A DNA stretch of 64,000 nt from Bacillota bacterium (GCA_023433505.1 JAEZCO010000012.1:1-64000), one strand, 5' to 3'. Numbered from the stretch's first letter, positions 1 to 8,116 are shown. Numbers and translations are program-made. Notes: a model not told the origin generated them from the sequence alone.

Positions 1-219
1 GATGATGGACTAAAGGGGTAAAAAGGGCTCGTTATCTCACATATTCAGGTGTCAAAGATCAATAAATCTATGATTCAGAAGCAAGTCGCTTCATGAAAAC
101 CGTTTTTATCAGGTCAATCTAGTTAATGATTGATTTTTATTGCATAAGTTATAAGGTAAAACCAACGCCGTAAGGCAGTGAATATTAGATTTGCGATTAT
201 TTAAATGGAGGATGAGCAG

Positions 220-612
220 ATGAGCAGTAAGGAAATAATTTCGACAACAAAGGCGCCGGCAGCTATAGGCCCTTATTCACAGGCAGTGAGAGCAGGCAAT
301 TTTCTGTATACGTCAGGGCAGATTCCCATAAATCCCGAGACAGGTGAAATCGTTGAAGGGGATACGGCCAAGCAGACAGAGCAGGTGCTGAAAAATCTCA
401 AGGCCGTGCTTGAAGCGGGGGGAGCCACGCTGGAGAATGTTGTGAAAACGACGGTATTTCTTAAGGACATGGCTGACTTTGCCGTCATGAACGAGGTTTA
501 CGCCAGGTATTTCACGGAAAACCAGCCTGCAAGGTCCGCGGTACAGGCAGCCAGGCTTCCCAAAGACGTCGGCGTTGAGATTGAAGCAGTTGCAGTGTTG
601 CACATAGGATAA
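220..612 (+). CDS. ridA: RidA family (YjgF/YER057c/UK114) enamine/imine deaminase
   Basis: Predicted 130-residue cytosolic RidA protein, normal family length. RidA proteins hydrolyse reactive enamine/imine intermediates released by PLP enzymes, giving a keto acid and ammonia. Family marks seen: N-terminal APAAIGPYSQA, YTSGQIP, the VVKTTVFLKDM segment, and a C-terminal PARSAVQAARLPKDVGVEIEAVA carrying the conserved Arg and Glu. An ATG at 205 overlaps the ribosome binding site, so the start is placed at ATG 220, 7 bases after GGAGGA (207-212). It is the first gene of a same-strand run that includes a PLP aminotransferase 0.9 kb downstream, so damage control for that pathway is a reasonable inference. 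Family assignment is firm; the specific substrate is unknown. Confidence 0.95.
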   Translation: MSSKEIISTTKAPAAIGPYSQAVRAGNFLYTSGQIPINPETGEIVEGDTAKQTEQVLKNLKAVLEAGGATLENVVKTTVFLKDMADFAVMNEVYARYFTENQPARSAVQAARLPKDVGVEIEAVAVLHIG

Positions 613-644
613 TTAAAATATGAATCATAATAACAGGTGATTAT

Positions 645-1379
645 ATGCATGTTGATAAAAAAAGTCCCATCCCGGTTTATTTTCAATTGAAAAATATCGT
701 TTTGAAGATGATACAAAGCGGTGAGTTTCCTGCCGGAAGTCTAATCCCATCGGAACGTGACCTAGGCGAGAACCTGAACATAAGCAGGATGACGGTGAGG
801 CAGGCATTGAATCAGCTTGTGGCAGAAGGTGTTCTGTACAGGGAAAAAGGCAAAGGGACCTTCGTTTCCAGAACCAAGATAGAGCAGCGGAACATCATGA
901 GCTTTTCGGAGTCTGTAGCAAAAAAAGGACTGGTTCCCTCCACAAAGGTGCTTCACTTCAGCAAGCAACAGATTAATGAGGATATAGCCAATATTCTGGA
1001 TTTGAAGCCCGGAGAGCAGGTATATGTCATTAAAAGGCTGCGGCTTGCCAGCGGCGTGCCGGTGGGGATTGAAGAGAATTACCTGCCGGAGAAATACTGC
1101 CCCGGGCTGGAAAAATACGACCTTACAGCCTCCATGTACAAGCTGATTAAGGAGGAATACTCTTTTGCCGTCAGCTATGTCGACAATGTCATTGAATCTT
1201 CCAAGCCCAACAAGGATGAAAGAGAGCAGCTTGGTATCTCCAACAACGTTTCGGTGCTGAGGATCACCGGGGTCAATTATACCGATACGGACCTCAAACT
1301 TTTTTATGAGCGTTCGGTATACCGTTCGGACGAATACAAATACAGTGTCCGGGTCTATGTGAACAAAAATATTGAATAA
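645..1379 (+). CDS. GntR family transcriptional regulator, HutC/NagR type (UTRA domain)
   Basis: 244-residue regulator. Residues about 5-75 form a GntR winged helix (PVYFQLKNIVLKMI, ERDLGENLNISRMTVRQALN, GVLYREKGKGTFV). Residues about 95-235 form a UTRA ligand-binding domain of the HutC subfamily, whose members bind sugar phosphates, amino-sugar phosphates or histidine-pathway metabolites. It lies 32 bases after ridA and 106 bases before the aminotransferase gene. The intervening spacer holds a palindrome whose centre GGTATATACC resembles NagR/DasR-class sites, so it probably controls this run and may respond to a (phospho)amino sugar. The ligand is inferred from context. RBS is a weak AGGTGA. 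Confidence 0.93.
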   Translation: MHVDKKSPIPVYFQLKNIVLKMIQSGEFPAGSLIPSERDLGENLNISRMTVRQALNQLVAEGVLYREKGKGTFVSRTKIEQRNIMSFSESVAKKGLVPSTKVLHFSKQQINEDIANILDLKPGEQVYVIKRLRLASGVPVGIEENYLPEKYCPGLEKYDLTASMYKLIKEEYSFAVSYVDNVIESSKPNKDEREQLGISNNVSVLRITGVNYTDTDLKLFYERSVYRSDEYKYSVRVYVNKNIE

Positions 1380-1420
1380 ACTCAAGATAGTTCTTGATTT
1401 TTCGGCAGTTCAGCGATAAA

Positions 1421-1456
1421 CTATAAGTATAGTGGTATATACCTCTATACTTATAG
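1421..1456. promoter_or_regulatory. 36-bp palindromic operator upstream of the aminotransferase gene
   Basis: The arms 1421-1432 (CTATAAGTATAG) and 1445-1456 (CTATACTTATAG) are perfect inverse complements. The centre 1433-1444 contains the 10-bp palindrome GGTATATACC, leaving one mismatched pair in 36 bp. HutC/NagR/DasR-type GntR proteins bind GGTNTANACC-like dyads, and the GntR gene ends 41 bases upstream. The site lies 30-65 bases before the ATG at 1486 and is most simply read as that protein's operator. A structural hairpin in the mRNA is the alternative. Confidence 0.75.
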
Positions 1457-1485
1457 ACTGATTAAATTTTGGGAGGTTGTAAAAA

Positions 1486-2610
1486 ATGGCTGAAGTGAAG
1501 GTTCCATTCTACGGGCATGTACAACAATATCTCAACATCAAAGGCGAAATTGACGAAAAAATCCAGGAAGTACTGATGAGCGGGCAGTATGTGCAAGGCC
1601 CCATGCTGAAAAAATTCGAGGCGGAGCTGGCGGAATATGCGGGCTCAAAATACGCCATCGGTGTTGGAAACGGTACCGACGCCCTCTGGCTGACGTTCAT
1701 GGCTCTGGGGCTGGGACCCGGCGACGAACTCATTACCAATGCGAACACTTTCTTTGCAACTGCAGAGGCCATGTGGGTTGCCGGCTGCACTGCCGTTCTG
1801 GTTGATTGCGACGAAAACACCCGCTGCATTGACCCCAATGCAATCCGCAAAGCCATCACCAAGCGGACGAAAGCCATTGTTCCCGTCCACCTTTACGGAC
1901 AATGTGCCCCCATGGATGAAATCCGCAAGATCGCCGATGAATTCGGTCTTTTTGTCATTGAGGACAATGCCCAGGGCATCGACGCCCGCGGCGACAGCTT
2001 CAAAATCGGCGAGCTTTCCGATGCGGTATGCACCAGCTTCATCATCCAGAAAAATCTGGGGACTTTCGGTGACAGCGGCGCCATATGGACCGATCACAAA
2101 TACATCAATGATACGGTCCGCAAGCTGCGCAACCACGGCTCCGGCCAGCGCGACCACCACAGCTTCGGCTTCAACAGCCGTCTTGACGACCTGCATGCGG
2201 GCGTCCTCAGCGCTAAATTGAAGCATATCGGGGAATGGAGCGACCGGCGGATAGCATTGGCAAAAATTTATGACGAGGGACTTAAGGATTGCGATTTCAT
2301 CACACTTCCGTTTGCCCGTCCGGGATACCGCCATGTATACCACTTATATGAAATCGAAGTCAACAACCCTTCCGACCGCAACAAGCTGCTGGAATACCTT
2401 AATGCCAACGGAATCGACGCCAAGACCCATTATTCCATTGCAATCCATCAGCAGGGAGGCTTCCCGTGGGGCAAGGATGCAAGGCTGTCAGGCCCGTTGA
2501 CCAATGCGGAGAAAAATGCTTCTTCGTGTATATCGCTGCCCATGTTCCCCGAACTGACGGAAGAGCAGGTGCAATATACAATTAATACGTTGAAAGCGTG
2601 GAAGAAATAG
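1486..2610 (+). CDS. DegT/DnrJ/EryC1/StrS family sugar aminotransferase
   Basis: 374-residue fold-type I PLP enzyme of the family that transaminates keto sugars or keto-cyclitols, usually from Glu or Gln. Seen: GSKYAIGVGNGTDALWL for cofactor phosphate binding, HLYGQCAPMDEI, VIEDNAQ with the PLP-pyridine Asp/Gln, and SFIIQKNLGTFGDSGA, where Lys189 is the expected Schiff-base lysine. The C-terminal AIHQQ and LPMFPELTEEQV segments are also typical. GGGAGG at 1471-1476 serves ATG 1486. The next gene (Gfo/Idh oxidoreductase) starts 11 bases after the stop, so the two are probably co-translated. Such pairs act on 3-keto sugars (NtdA/NtdC, kanosamine) or scyllo-inosose. The direction (synthesis or catabolism) cannot be told from sequence. 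Confidence 0.93.
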   Translation: MAEVKVPFYGHVQQYLNIKGEIDEKIQEVLMSGQYVQGPMLKKFEAELAEYAGSKYAIGVGNGTDALWLTFMALGLGPGDELITNANTFFATAEAMWVAGCTAVLVDCDENTRCIDPNAIRKAITKRTKAIVPVHLYGQCAPMDEIRKIADEFGLFVIEDNAQGIDARGDSFKIGELSDAVCTSFIIQKNLGTFGDSGAIWTDHKYINDTVRKLRNHGSGQRDHHSFGFNSRLDDLHAGVLSAKLKHIGEWSDRRIALAKIYDEGLKDCDFITLPFARPGYRHVYHLYEIEVNNPSDRNKLLEYLNANGIDAKTHYSIAIHQQGGFPWGKDARLSGPLTNAEKNASSCISLPMFPELTEEQVQYTINTLKAWKK

Positions 2611-2621
2611 GAGGCTGCCTT

Positions 2622-3641
2622 ATGAGTTCGAAGAAATATACGGTTGCCGTACTGGGTGCAGGAAAAAGGGGAAAAATGCACGCAAAGCTCTTCCACCAGA
2701 ATGACAGGTTCCAGCTGGCAGGGCTTTGTGACCTTGATACCGACAGGCTGAATGCAGTTGCCGCAGAATGCGGAAGTCCCGCCCTGTATACCGATGTCAA
2801 TAAAATGCTGGCTGAGACGAAGCCGGACATCTTTTGTTTCTGTACGCCTCCAGCCATCCGCAAGAGTTTATTCCAGCTGGGTATAGACCATAAGGTGAAG
2901 TTGATCGCCTATGAAAAGCCGATGTCCACGAATTTCAATGAAGCAAGGGAAATGACGGAGATGGCAAGGGCAGCGGGCATAAAGACCGTTATCAGCCATC
3001 AGCAGAAATACGGAGACCATTACCAGGCGGTAAAGAAAATCGTTGACAGCGGCAAGCTGGGCAGAATCCAGAGCATTTACGGTCATACGTGGGGATGGTA
3101 TCTCCATATGGTCACCCATGTGATGGATTACCTGAGATTCTATAATAACAATGCCGAGGCGTTATGGGTTTCCGGGAGCATTGACGGCCGCGGCAAGCTG
3201 GAAGATAATCACCCTTCTCCGGAATATGCCGGCGGGTTCATTCATTTTGAGAACGGAGTCCGCGGAATCGTTGAAATCGGCGCAATGTCGCCGGATGTGC
3301 CTGAAAGTGAATATCCCTGGCATAAGGGGCGCTTCTGCATCCAGGGCACCAAAGGCTTTGCGGAAGTGATCATCGGGGCTGGCTGGAGGGCCTGTACCGA
3401 AGACGGTTACCAGGAAGGTTCCGGATGTTTTAATTATGAAACGGACGGGGCAAGATATATCCAGGATATTGCCCTTTGGCTGGATGGTACGCAGGAACAC
3501 CCCTGCAACGGGGAAGATACCTTCAAAGGTTTCCAGATGGCCATGGGCCTGCTGCGTTCGGCCATTGAACGGAAAATAATAAGGTTTCCGCTGGAGCCCG
3601 GTGAAAATGAAGTTGAGGCAATGAAGCGGATCATACCCTGA
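2622..3641 (+). CDS. Gfo/Idh/MocA family NAD(P)-dependent oxidoreductase
   Basis: 339-residue predicted dehydrogenase. The N-terminal Rossmann fold shows VAVLGAGKRGKMHAKLF, followed by the family motif AYEKPMSTN (EKP lysine about residue 95) and a C-terminal alpha/beta domain with GHTWGWYLHMVTHVMDYLR, whose His-rich stretch fits the GxxxDxxxH-type active-site region. These enzymes oxidise or reduce sugar, inositol or amino-sugar hydroxyls. The start is set at ATG 2622 because GGAGG (2610-2614) lies 7 bases upstream; a GTG at 2598 in the same frame would overlap the previous gene. Pairing with the DegT aminotransferase suggests it makes or consumes the keto sugar. Substrate not identified. Confidence 0.92.
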   Translation: MSSKKYTVAVLGAGKRGKMHAKLFHQNDRFQLAGLCDLDTDRLNAVAAECGSPALYTDVNKMLAETKPDIFCFCTPPAIRKSLFQLGIDHKVKLIAYEKPMSTNFNEAREMTEMARAAGIKTVISHQQKYGDHYQAVKKIVDSGKLGRIQSIYGHTWGWYLHMVTHVMDYLRFYNNNAEALWVSGSIDGRGKLEDNHPSPEYAGGFIHFENGVRGIVEIGAMSPDVPESEYPWHKGRFCIQGTKGFAEVIIGAGWRACTEDGYQEGSGCFNYETDGARYIQDIALWLDGTQEHPCNGEDTFKGFQMAMGLLRSAIERKIIRFPLEPGENEVEAMKRIIP

Positions 3642-3772
3642 TTGCATGGGTGAGTAAGGCGAATGAATTGCTGAATAGCCCGTGTAAGGTACTTTGCAAT
3701 TTGCAATAATGTATGCCAGTGTTGTGAAAGCCGCTAAGTTTTATACTGGTGGTGTGCTGGCAGGTGTGTCAT

Positions 3773-3865
3773 TACGGGCAAACGCAGTGAAGGATGGCAA
3801 TCTCAGTGATGCAATTCGGTCAGAAGCTGAGATTGCCGCATCGCTGCGTCACTCCCTATGACACC
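3773..3865. repeat. Imperfect inverted repeat of the 'GTCATTGCGAG / GGCAATCTC' dispersed type
   Basis: The left arm 3773-3806 (GGTGTGTCATTACGGGC to GGCAATCTCAG) pairs with the right arm 3827-3865 (CTGAGATTGCCGCATCGC to TATGACACC). The TGTCATTGCG...GGCAATCTC pattern is a widespread short interspersed repeat of Firmicute genomes, and a partial copy sits at 5026-5062. It lies in the 284-base gap before the SIS gene; no other gene is visible there. The transcript could fold into a long hairpin. Confidence 0.7.
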
Positions 3866-3925
3866 GGAGTTAGTTTACAATATTCCCAATAACCAAAAAA
3901 TATTTATTTAAAAGAGGAACTGTTT

Positions 3926-4966
3926 ATGTCGACACTAATGTGGAAAGAAATACTTGAACAACCGGTAGCACTGGAAAGATGCCATGTCAAAAATGCGCCG
4001 GTGATCAAAGAAATTGTCATGGCTGCAAAGGGTAAAAATATCAGGCAGGTAGTGCTTGCGGCAAGGGGGACCTCGGATCATGCCGCCGTTTACGGAAAAT
4101 ATGTCATTGAGCTGCTGCTTGGCATTCCTGTATCGTTGTCGGCATCTTCGATTTTTACCATTTATCAGGGGAACCTGAATTTTGAAAACTGCATGGTCAT
4201 AGGCATCTCCCAGTCCGGTAAGGCCGCCGATGTGCTTGAAGTAATGAGAAGCGCCAGGAGAAACGGAGCCGTAACGGTAGGGATCACAAACAATGCCGAA
4301 TCGGAAATAGCCCATGAGTCCGAATTCTTTTTAAATTGCGAGGCCGGACTTGAAAAAAGCGTGGCAGCAACCAAAACCTTCGGTACCCAGCTTTTCCTTT
4401 TGGCTGCGCTGGCGGCTGAATGGGCGGAAAACAAGGATATACAGGGCGAGATCTATCGGCTGCCGGAAAGAATCCCCCAGGTTTTTGGCGTTGCCGACGC
4501 CATAGACAGCAAGGTGGAGCGGTATCGCTTTATGAATGAATGTTTTGTCCTGGCCAGAGGAATCAATTATGCCATTTCCCTTGAAGCGGCATTAAAAATA
4601 CAGGAAACCACCTATGTAAGGGCAAAAGCCTTTGCCACGTCGGATTTCCAGCATGGCCCCATCGCCATGATCGACCGTGATATTCCGGTATTCATCTTTG
4701 CGCCCGACGGACCATCCTTGAAGGATGTCACGGGTATGATTGAGAAAATGAGGAACGAACAAATAGAGACCATCGTTATTTCCAACAGGGAGGATATATT
4801 GGATATGGGAGTTACATCCTTCCGGATTCCGGATACTGCAAACGACATTATTTCACCGTTTTTTAACGTGATTGTCGCCCAGATGTTTGCCTGCAAGCTG
4901 TCATTGGCAAAGGGCCTGAATCCTGACAGCCCCAGAGGCTTGAACAAGGTTACTGTGACGAAGTGA
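3926..4966 (+). CDS. Double-SIS-domain sugar isomerase/deaminase-like protein (GlmS C-terminal / NagB-II type)
   Basis: 346-residue protein made only of two SIS domains, like the isomerase half of GlmS and the stand-alone NagB-II/GlmD deaminases. No N-terminal glutaminase domain is present. Seen: ARGTSDHA (46-53), GISQSGKAADV (93-103, phosphosugar loop), SVAATKTFGTQ, the second SIS domain with the YVRAKAFATSDFQHGPIA stretch, and a C-terminal GLNPDSPRGLNKVTVT matching the GlmS C-tail. Such enzymes convert amino-sugar 6-phosphates to keto-sugar phosphates and ammonia. RBS GAGGAA precedes ATG 3926. In this gene set it would be the deaminating/isomerising step, which is an inference; a fructosamine-phosphate or other phosphosugar role is possible. 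Confidence 0.9.
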   Translation: MSTLMWKEILEQPVALERCHVKNAPVIKEIVMAAKGKNIRQVVLAARGTSDHAAVYGKYVIELLLGIPVSLSASSIFTIYQGNLNFENCMVIGISQSGKAADVLEVMRSARRNGAVTVGITNNAESEIAHESEFFLNCEAGLEKSVAATKTFGTQLFLLAALAAEWAENKDIQGEIYRLPERIPQVFGVADAIDSKVERYRFMNECFVLARGINYAISLEAALKIQETTYVRAKAFATSDFQHGPIAMIDRDIPVFIFAPDGPSLKDVTGMIEKMRNEQIETIVISNREDILDMGVTSFRIPDTANDIISPFFNVIVAQMFACKLSLAKGLNPDSPRGLNKVTVTK

Positions 4967-5025
4967 TAATGGCTGTACAATGGACTTGCTGCTCTGTCCT
5001 TACAAGCGCAATATGCTCTCTGGTT

Positions 5026-5062
5026 TGTCATTGCGAGCATTATGCAATGGGGCGCGGCAATC
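5026..5062. repeat. Partial copy of the GTCATTGCGAG dispersed repeat
   Basis: TGTCATTGCGAGCAT followed within 16 bases by GCGCGGCAATCT repeats both end motifs of the element at 3773-3865 in shortened form. It lies between the SIS and ROK genes. Confidence 0.6.
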
Positions 5063-5118
5063 TTATTTTAAATAGAATTTGAGGCAACATGAAGAAGATG
5101 GATGGAGGATTTGATATT

Positions 5119-6522
5119 ATGAATGTGAATCTGGTTAATAAACTATCGGAACCGGCTGTACAATCCCTTGATACCAAGTTCTGTCCGGCAGCTCTGGCAA
5201 ACAAAAAGTTCCTTGAGGATGTAAAAAAATCAGGCGGCGGCGTAAAGCTTGCCATTGCCCTTGAGCGCAACGACGGATTTATTGCAGTATACAAGACACA
5301 GGTGTTTGAAGAAGGCACAGGGAAGGATGAAGAAAATTTCTTATATGTTGAGCGGCTTGTAAAAAGCCTGTTGTGGGTGAAGGGCGGCTGGAAGCTGACT
5401 GTGGGCGGTCCTGAAAGTATCGGTGAATACATACGCAAGGCTTATGTGCCGGGAGGTTTGCGCGACTTTGATGCAGGCTTCATGCACAAAATATATGAAA
5501 GGCCCTTTACCGTAGTTGTGACTGATGTGGAGAAGGTCCCTGAAGAATATGAAGATACCAAGCCGGTGGGCCGTCATCTGGATGGCTGCAGGATAGGGTT
5601 TGATGCCGGTGGAAGCGATAGAAAGGTGTCTGCGGTCATCGATGGTGAAGCCGTATATAGCGAGGAAGTGGTATGGCATCCCAAAACGCAAACTGACCCC
5701 GGATATCATTATGAAGGAATACTTTCTTCCATGAAGACAGCCGCCTCGCATATGCCCAGGGTTGACGCCATTGGTGTAAGCTCTGCCGGTGTATACGTAG
5801 CAAACCGTATTATGGCAGCTTCGCTGTTTCTAAAGGTACCCCAGGACCTTTTCGATGAAAAGGTGAAGGATATGTTCTTCAGGATACAGAAGGAAATGGG
5901 CGGGATGCCGCTGGAAGTGGCGAACGACGGAGATGTAACCGCCCTTGCAGGCGCTATGGACCTGGATGATACCAATGTGCTGGGAATCGCCATGGGCACA
6001 AGCGAAGCAGGCGGATATATCGACGGAAAAGGAAATATCACCGGATGGCTGAACGAGCTTGCCTTTGTTCCGGTGGATTATCATCCGGAAGCTATGGTAG
6101 ACGAGTGGGCAGGGGATTTCGGCTGCGGCGTCAAATATTTCTCACAGGATGCGGTCATAAAACTGGCGCCTCTGGCGGGTATCAAACTGGATGAAAAGAT
6201 GACTCCGGCGGAAAAGCTGAAAGTGGTGCAGGAACTGCATGAAAAGGGCGATAAGGGCGCTGCAGCCATCTTTGAGACCATCGGTGTTTATCTGGGGTAT
6301 GCCATTGCTCACTACGCAGATTTTTATGATATCAAGCATATTCTGGTTTTGGGCCGGGTTACTTCCGGCGAGGGCGGGAATCTGATCCTGCAGAAGGCCG
6401 AAGAGGTATTGGGCAAGGAGTTCCCGGAACTGGCGAAGAAGATCAAGCTGCATTTGCCGGATGAATCCAGCCGGAGGGTAGGCCAGTCCATCGCCGCCGC
6501 CAGCCTGCCCGAGATAAAATAA
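5119..6522 (+). CDS. ROK-family-like (hexokinase-fold) protein with extra N-terminal region
   Basis: 467-residue protein. The C-terminal ~310 residues have actin-like/ROK features: CRIGFDAGGSDRKVSAV (first phosphate loop), a DAIGVSSAGVYV segment, VANDGDVTALAGAM (ROK-type Asn-Asp-Gly) and GIAMGTSEAGGYI (second phosphate loop). ROK kinases phosphorylate hexoses or amino sugars with ATP. The ~155 residues ahead of this core match nothing I recognise, and typical ROK kinases are ~300 residues. The start is ATG 5119 with GGAGG at 5104-5108; an upstream ATG at 5089 has no RBS. In this gene set it could supply the sugar phosphate for the SIS protein. The classical Zn-binding ROK cysteine motif is not evident, so kinase activity is not certain. 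Confidence 0.8.
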   Translation: MNVNLVNKLSEPAVQSLDTKFCPAALANKKFLEDVKKSGGGVKLAIALERNDGFIAVYKTQVFEEGTGKDEENFLYVERLVKSLLWVKGGWKLTVGGPESIGEYIRKAYVPGGLRDFDAGFMHKIYERPFTVVVTDVEKVPEEYEDTKPVGRHLDGCRIGFDAGGSDRKVSAVIDGEAVYSEEVVWHPKTQTDPGYHYEGILSSMKTAASHMPRVDAIGVSSAGVYVANRIMAASLFLKVPQDLFDEKVKDMFFRIQKEMGGMPLEVANDGDVTALAGAMDLDDTNVLGIAMGTSEAGGYIDGKGNITGWLNELAFVPVDYHPEAMVDEWAGDFGCGVKYFSQDAVIKLAPLAGIKLDEKMTPAEKLKVVQELHEKGDKGAAAIFETIGVYLGYAIAHYADFYDIKHILVLGRVTSGEGGNLILQKAEEVLGKEFPELAKKIKLHLPDESSRRVGQSIAAASLPEIK

Positions 6523-6573
6523 AACTAATGCGCCGCCCTTGTATGTTGGGTCGGTGTGCAAAAATAGAAATCT

Positions 6574-6641
6574 ATGTAGGGACGACCATTGGTCGTCCAC
6601 CCTAAAGGCTTTTGAAGAACGATGAATGGCCGTCTCTACAT
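6574..6641. repeat. Inverted repeat of the 'TAGGGACGACCATTGGTCGTCC' type
   Basis: GGACGACC-ATT-GGTCGTCC (6580-6598) is a perfect 8-bp hairpin. The outer element ATGTAGGGACGACCATT (6574-6590) recurs inverted as AATGGCCGTCTCTACAT (6625-6641). A related copy lies at 56068-56094, so this is a dispersed intergenic repeat rather than a gene-specific terminator. Confidence 0.65.
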
Positions 6642-6700
6642 TTTTCATATTTGTGTATGCCACTTCACGGCAATCAAAAAAAAATGAGGAGGAGAAGAAG

Positions 6701-7549
6701 ATGAAACTGAAAAAACCGGGAGCTGAAATTTTTATACCTGACAATACCCCTGTGGAGGCGGCTTTTGCAAGAACCACCCACATGGCGGTTTCCGCACATC
6801 AGGACGATATTGAAATTATGGCTTATGACGGCATACTAAAATGCTTTGGCAAAGATGACGCGTGGTTCAGCGCTGTAGTGACGACCAACGGCGCGGGCAG
6901 CCCCAGGGACGACCTGTATGCATCCTATTCGGATGAAGAAATGCAAAAAGTAAGAAAAGTAGAGCAGAAAAAGGCGGCATATGTAGGCGAATACGGCTCT
7001 CTTGCTCTTCTGGACTATCCCAGCGGAGCGGTAAAGGATCCTAAAGACAGGGAGGTAATCGAAGAATTCAAAGCTTTAGTAACAGCTGCAAAGCCTAAAT
7101 TCATCTATACCCACAATCTGGCCGACAAGCATGATACCCATGTAGGTGTGGTGGTAAAGCTTATCGCCGCATTGAGAGAGCTGCCTGCGGAGCTACAGCC
7201 TGAAAAGCTTTACGGCTGCGAAGTCTGGCGGAATCTGGACTGGGTCAATGATGAAGAAAAAGTGTATTTCGATGTTTCGGCGCATCCCAACCTTGCTGCA
7301 GCAGTCCTTGAAGTTTTCGACTCACAGATTTGCGGCGGAAAGCGGTACGATTTAGCCACAGCAGGCAGAAGACTGGCTAATGCCACCTATGCGGCATCCC
7401 ATGGAGTCGATACGGCTCAATCACTGAGCTATGGGATGGACCTAACTCCATTGATCAAGGATAAAAGTCTGGACATCAAGGAGTTTATCAAAAGCTATAT
7501 AGACCGCTTTGCTGAAAACGTAGCTGCAAAAGTGGGGAAGGTACTGTAG
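6701..7549 (+). CDS. PIG-L family (LmbE-like) N-deacetylase
   Basis: 282-residue protein of the Zn-dependent PIG-L/LmbE/MshB/BshB family, which removes acetyl groups from N-acetyl amino sugars. Metal motif VSAHQDDIEI (His33, Asp35, Asp36; family form PHPDD) and the second motif KHDTHVGV with the third His ligand are both present. ATG 6701 follows GGAGGAGAAGAAG; in-frame codons back to 6626 run through a repeat and were not used. It closes the amino-sugar gene run, and deacetylation of an imported N-acetylated sugar or cyclitol would generate the free amine for the other enzymes. The role is inferred from family and context. Confidence 0.9.
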   Translation: MKLKKPGAEIFIPDNTPVEAAFARTTHMAVSAHQDDIEIMAYDGILKCFGKDDAWFSAVVTTNGAGSPRDDLYASYSDEEMQKVRKVEQKKAAYVGEYGSLALLDYPSGAVKDPKDREVIEEFKALVTAAKPKFIYTHNLADKHDTHVGVVVKLIAALRELPAELQPEKLYGCEVWRNLDWVNDEEKVYFDVSAHPNLAAAVLEVFDSQICGGKRYDLATAGRRLANATYAASHGVDTAQSLSYGMDLTPLIKDKSLDIKEFIKSYIDRFAENVAAKVGKVL

Positions 7550-7576
7550 TCTGATAGAAAATAATTGAGTACGAGT

Positions 7577-7636
7577 GCAATACGGGGGACGGCCTTCAGA
7601 AGCATACTATGCGACGGGAGAGCTGTCCCTTATTGC
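7577..7636. terminator. Imperfect hairpin after the PIG-L gene
   Basis: GCAATACGGGGGACGGCC (from 7577) pairs imperfectly with GAGAGCTGTCCCTTATTGC (ending 7636). It sits 28 bases after the PIG-L stop and could end the amino-sugar transcript. No clear U-run follows, and the GGGGACGGC core resembles interspersed repeats, so the terminator role is tentative. Confidence 0.4.
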
Positions 7637-7724
7637 ATTTGGCCATTGACAGCCTCATAATCAGGAAGTATTATCAAATAGTGTGTAAGAGGCCGTTGTA
7701 AGCTTAATTATGGAGGATTTGTAG

Positions 7725-7907
7725 GTGAATGCCAAAATGAATTGTGACTGCTGTATAAATTACGTATATAACGAAGAATTTGCGTACTATGAATGCCAGG
7801 TTGACCTGGATGAAGATGAAATGGGAAGATTTCTGAGAAATTCCTTTGATCATTGCCCGCATTTCCAGTTCAATGATGAATATAAAACTGTACGAAAGCA
7901 GATGTAA
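7725..7907 (+). CDS. DUF6472 family cysteine-containing microprotein
   Basis: 60-residue acidic protein with CDCC near the N-terminus, YECQVDLDEDEMGRFL in the middle, and CPHFQFNDEYKTVRKQM at the end. It fits the DUF6472 family of Clostridia, whose Cys positions suggest a small metal- or disulfide-stabilised fold of unknown function. The GTG start at 7725 lies 8 bases after GGAGG (7712-7716); the next in-frame ATG (7737) is too far from it. It is a single gene between the deacetylase and the surface-protein promoter. Confidence 0.82.
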   Translation: MNAKMNCDCCINYVYNEEFAYYECQVDLDEDEMGRFLRNSFDHCPHFQFNDEYKTVRKQM

Positions 7908-8046
7908 CTCAGTCCGGTAATATTTATCATACTGGGTTATGCTACAAGCAAATAGCTACCTCTAGAAGGTTTGCAATACGGCTTTATACATATCTTACAA
8001 TTGTTATTTATGCGAACGTTTTATTAAAAATAAATTTTACTATATA

Positions 8047-8075
8047 TTTACATAATTGCTTAATAATTATATAAT
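8047..8075 (+). promoter_or_regulatory. Predicted sigma-A promoter for the surface-protein gene
   Basis: TTTACA (8047-8052), a 17-base spacer, and TATAAT (8070-8075). This predicts a leader of about 265 bases before the gene at 8347. The 439-base gap 7908-8346 holds only this promoter and the leader hairpins 8117-8130 (GCCAT/ATGGC) and 8159-8184 (AATACC.GG/CC.GGTATT). Confidence 0.7.
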
Positions 8076-8116
8076 GATTTCATTATTTGATTTTGGAGGG
8101 ATATTTACAAAAAAAC

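Noticed and set aside
130..155. Possible promoter TTGATT...TATAAG upstream of ridA
   Set aside because: The spacer is only 14 bases, too short for a sigma-A promoter.
762..1385. Long minus-strand open frame opposite the GntR gene
   Set aside because: No RBS and no recognisable family; it is antisense to a clear GntR/UTRA protein. The same applies to the other long opposite-strand frames within recognised genes (for example 1645-2343, 16351-16971, 47697-48803).
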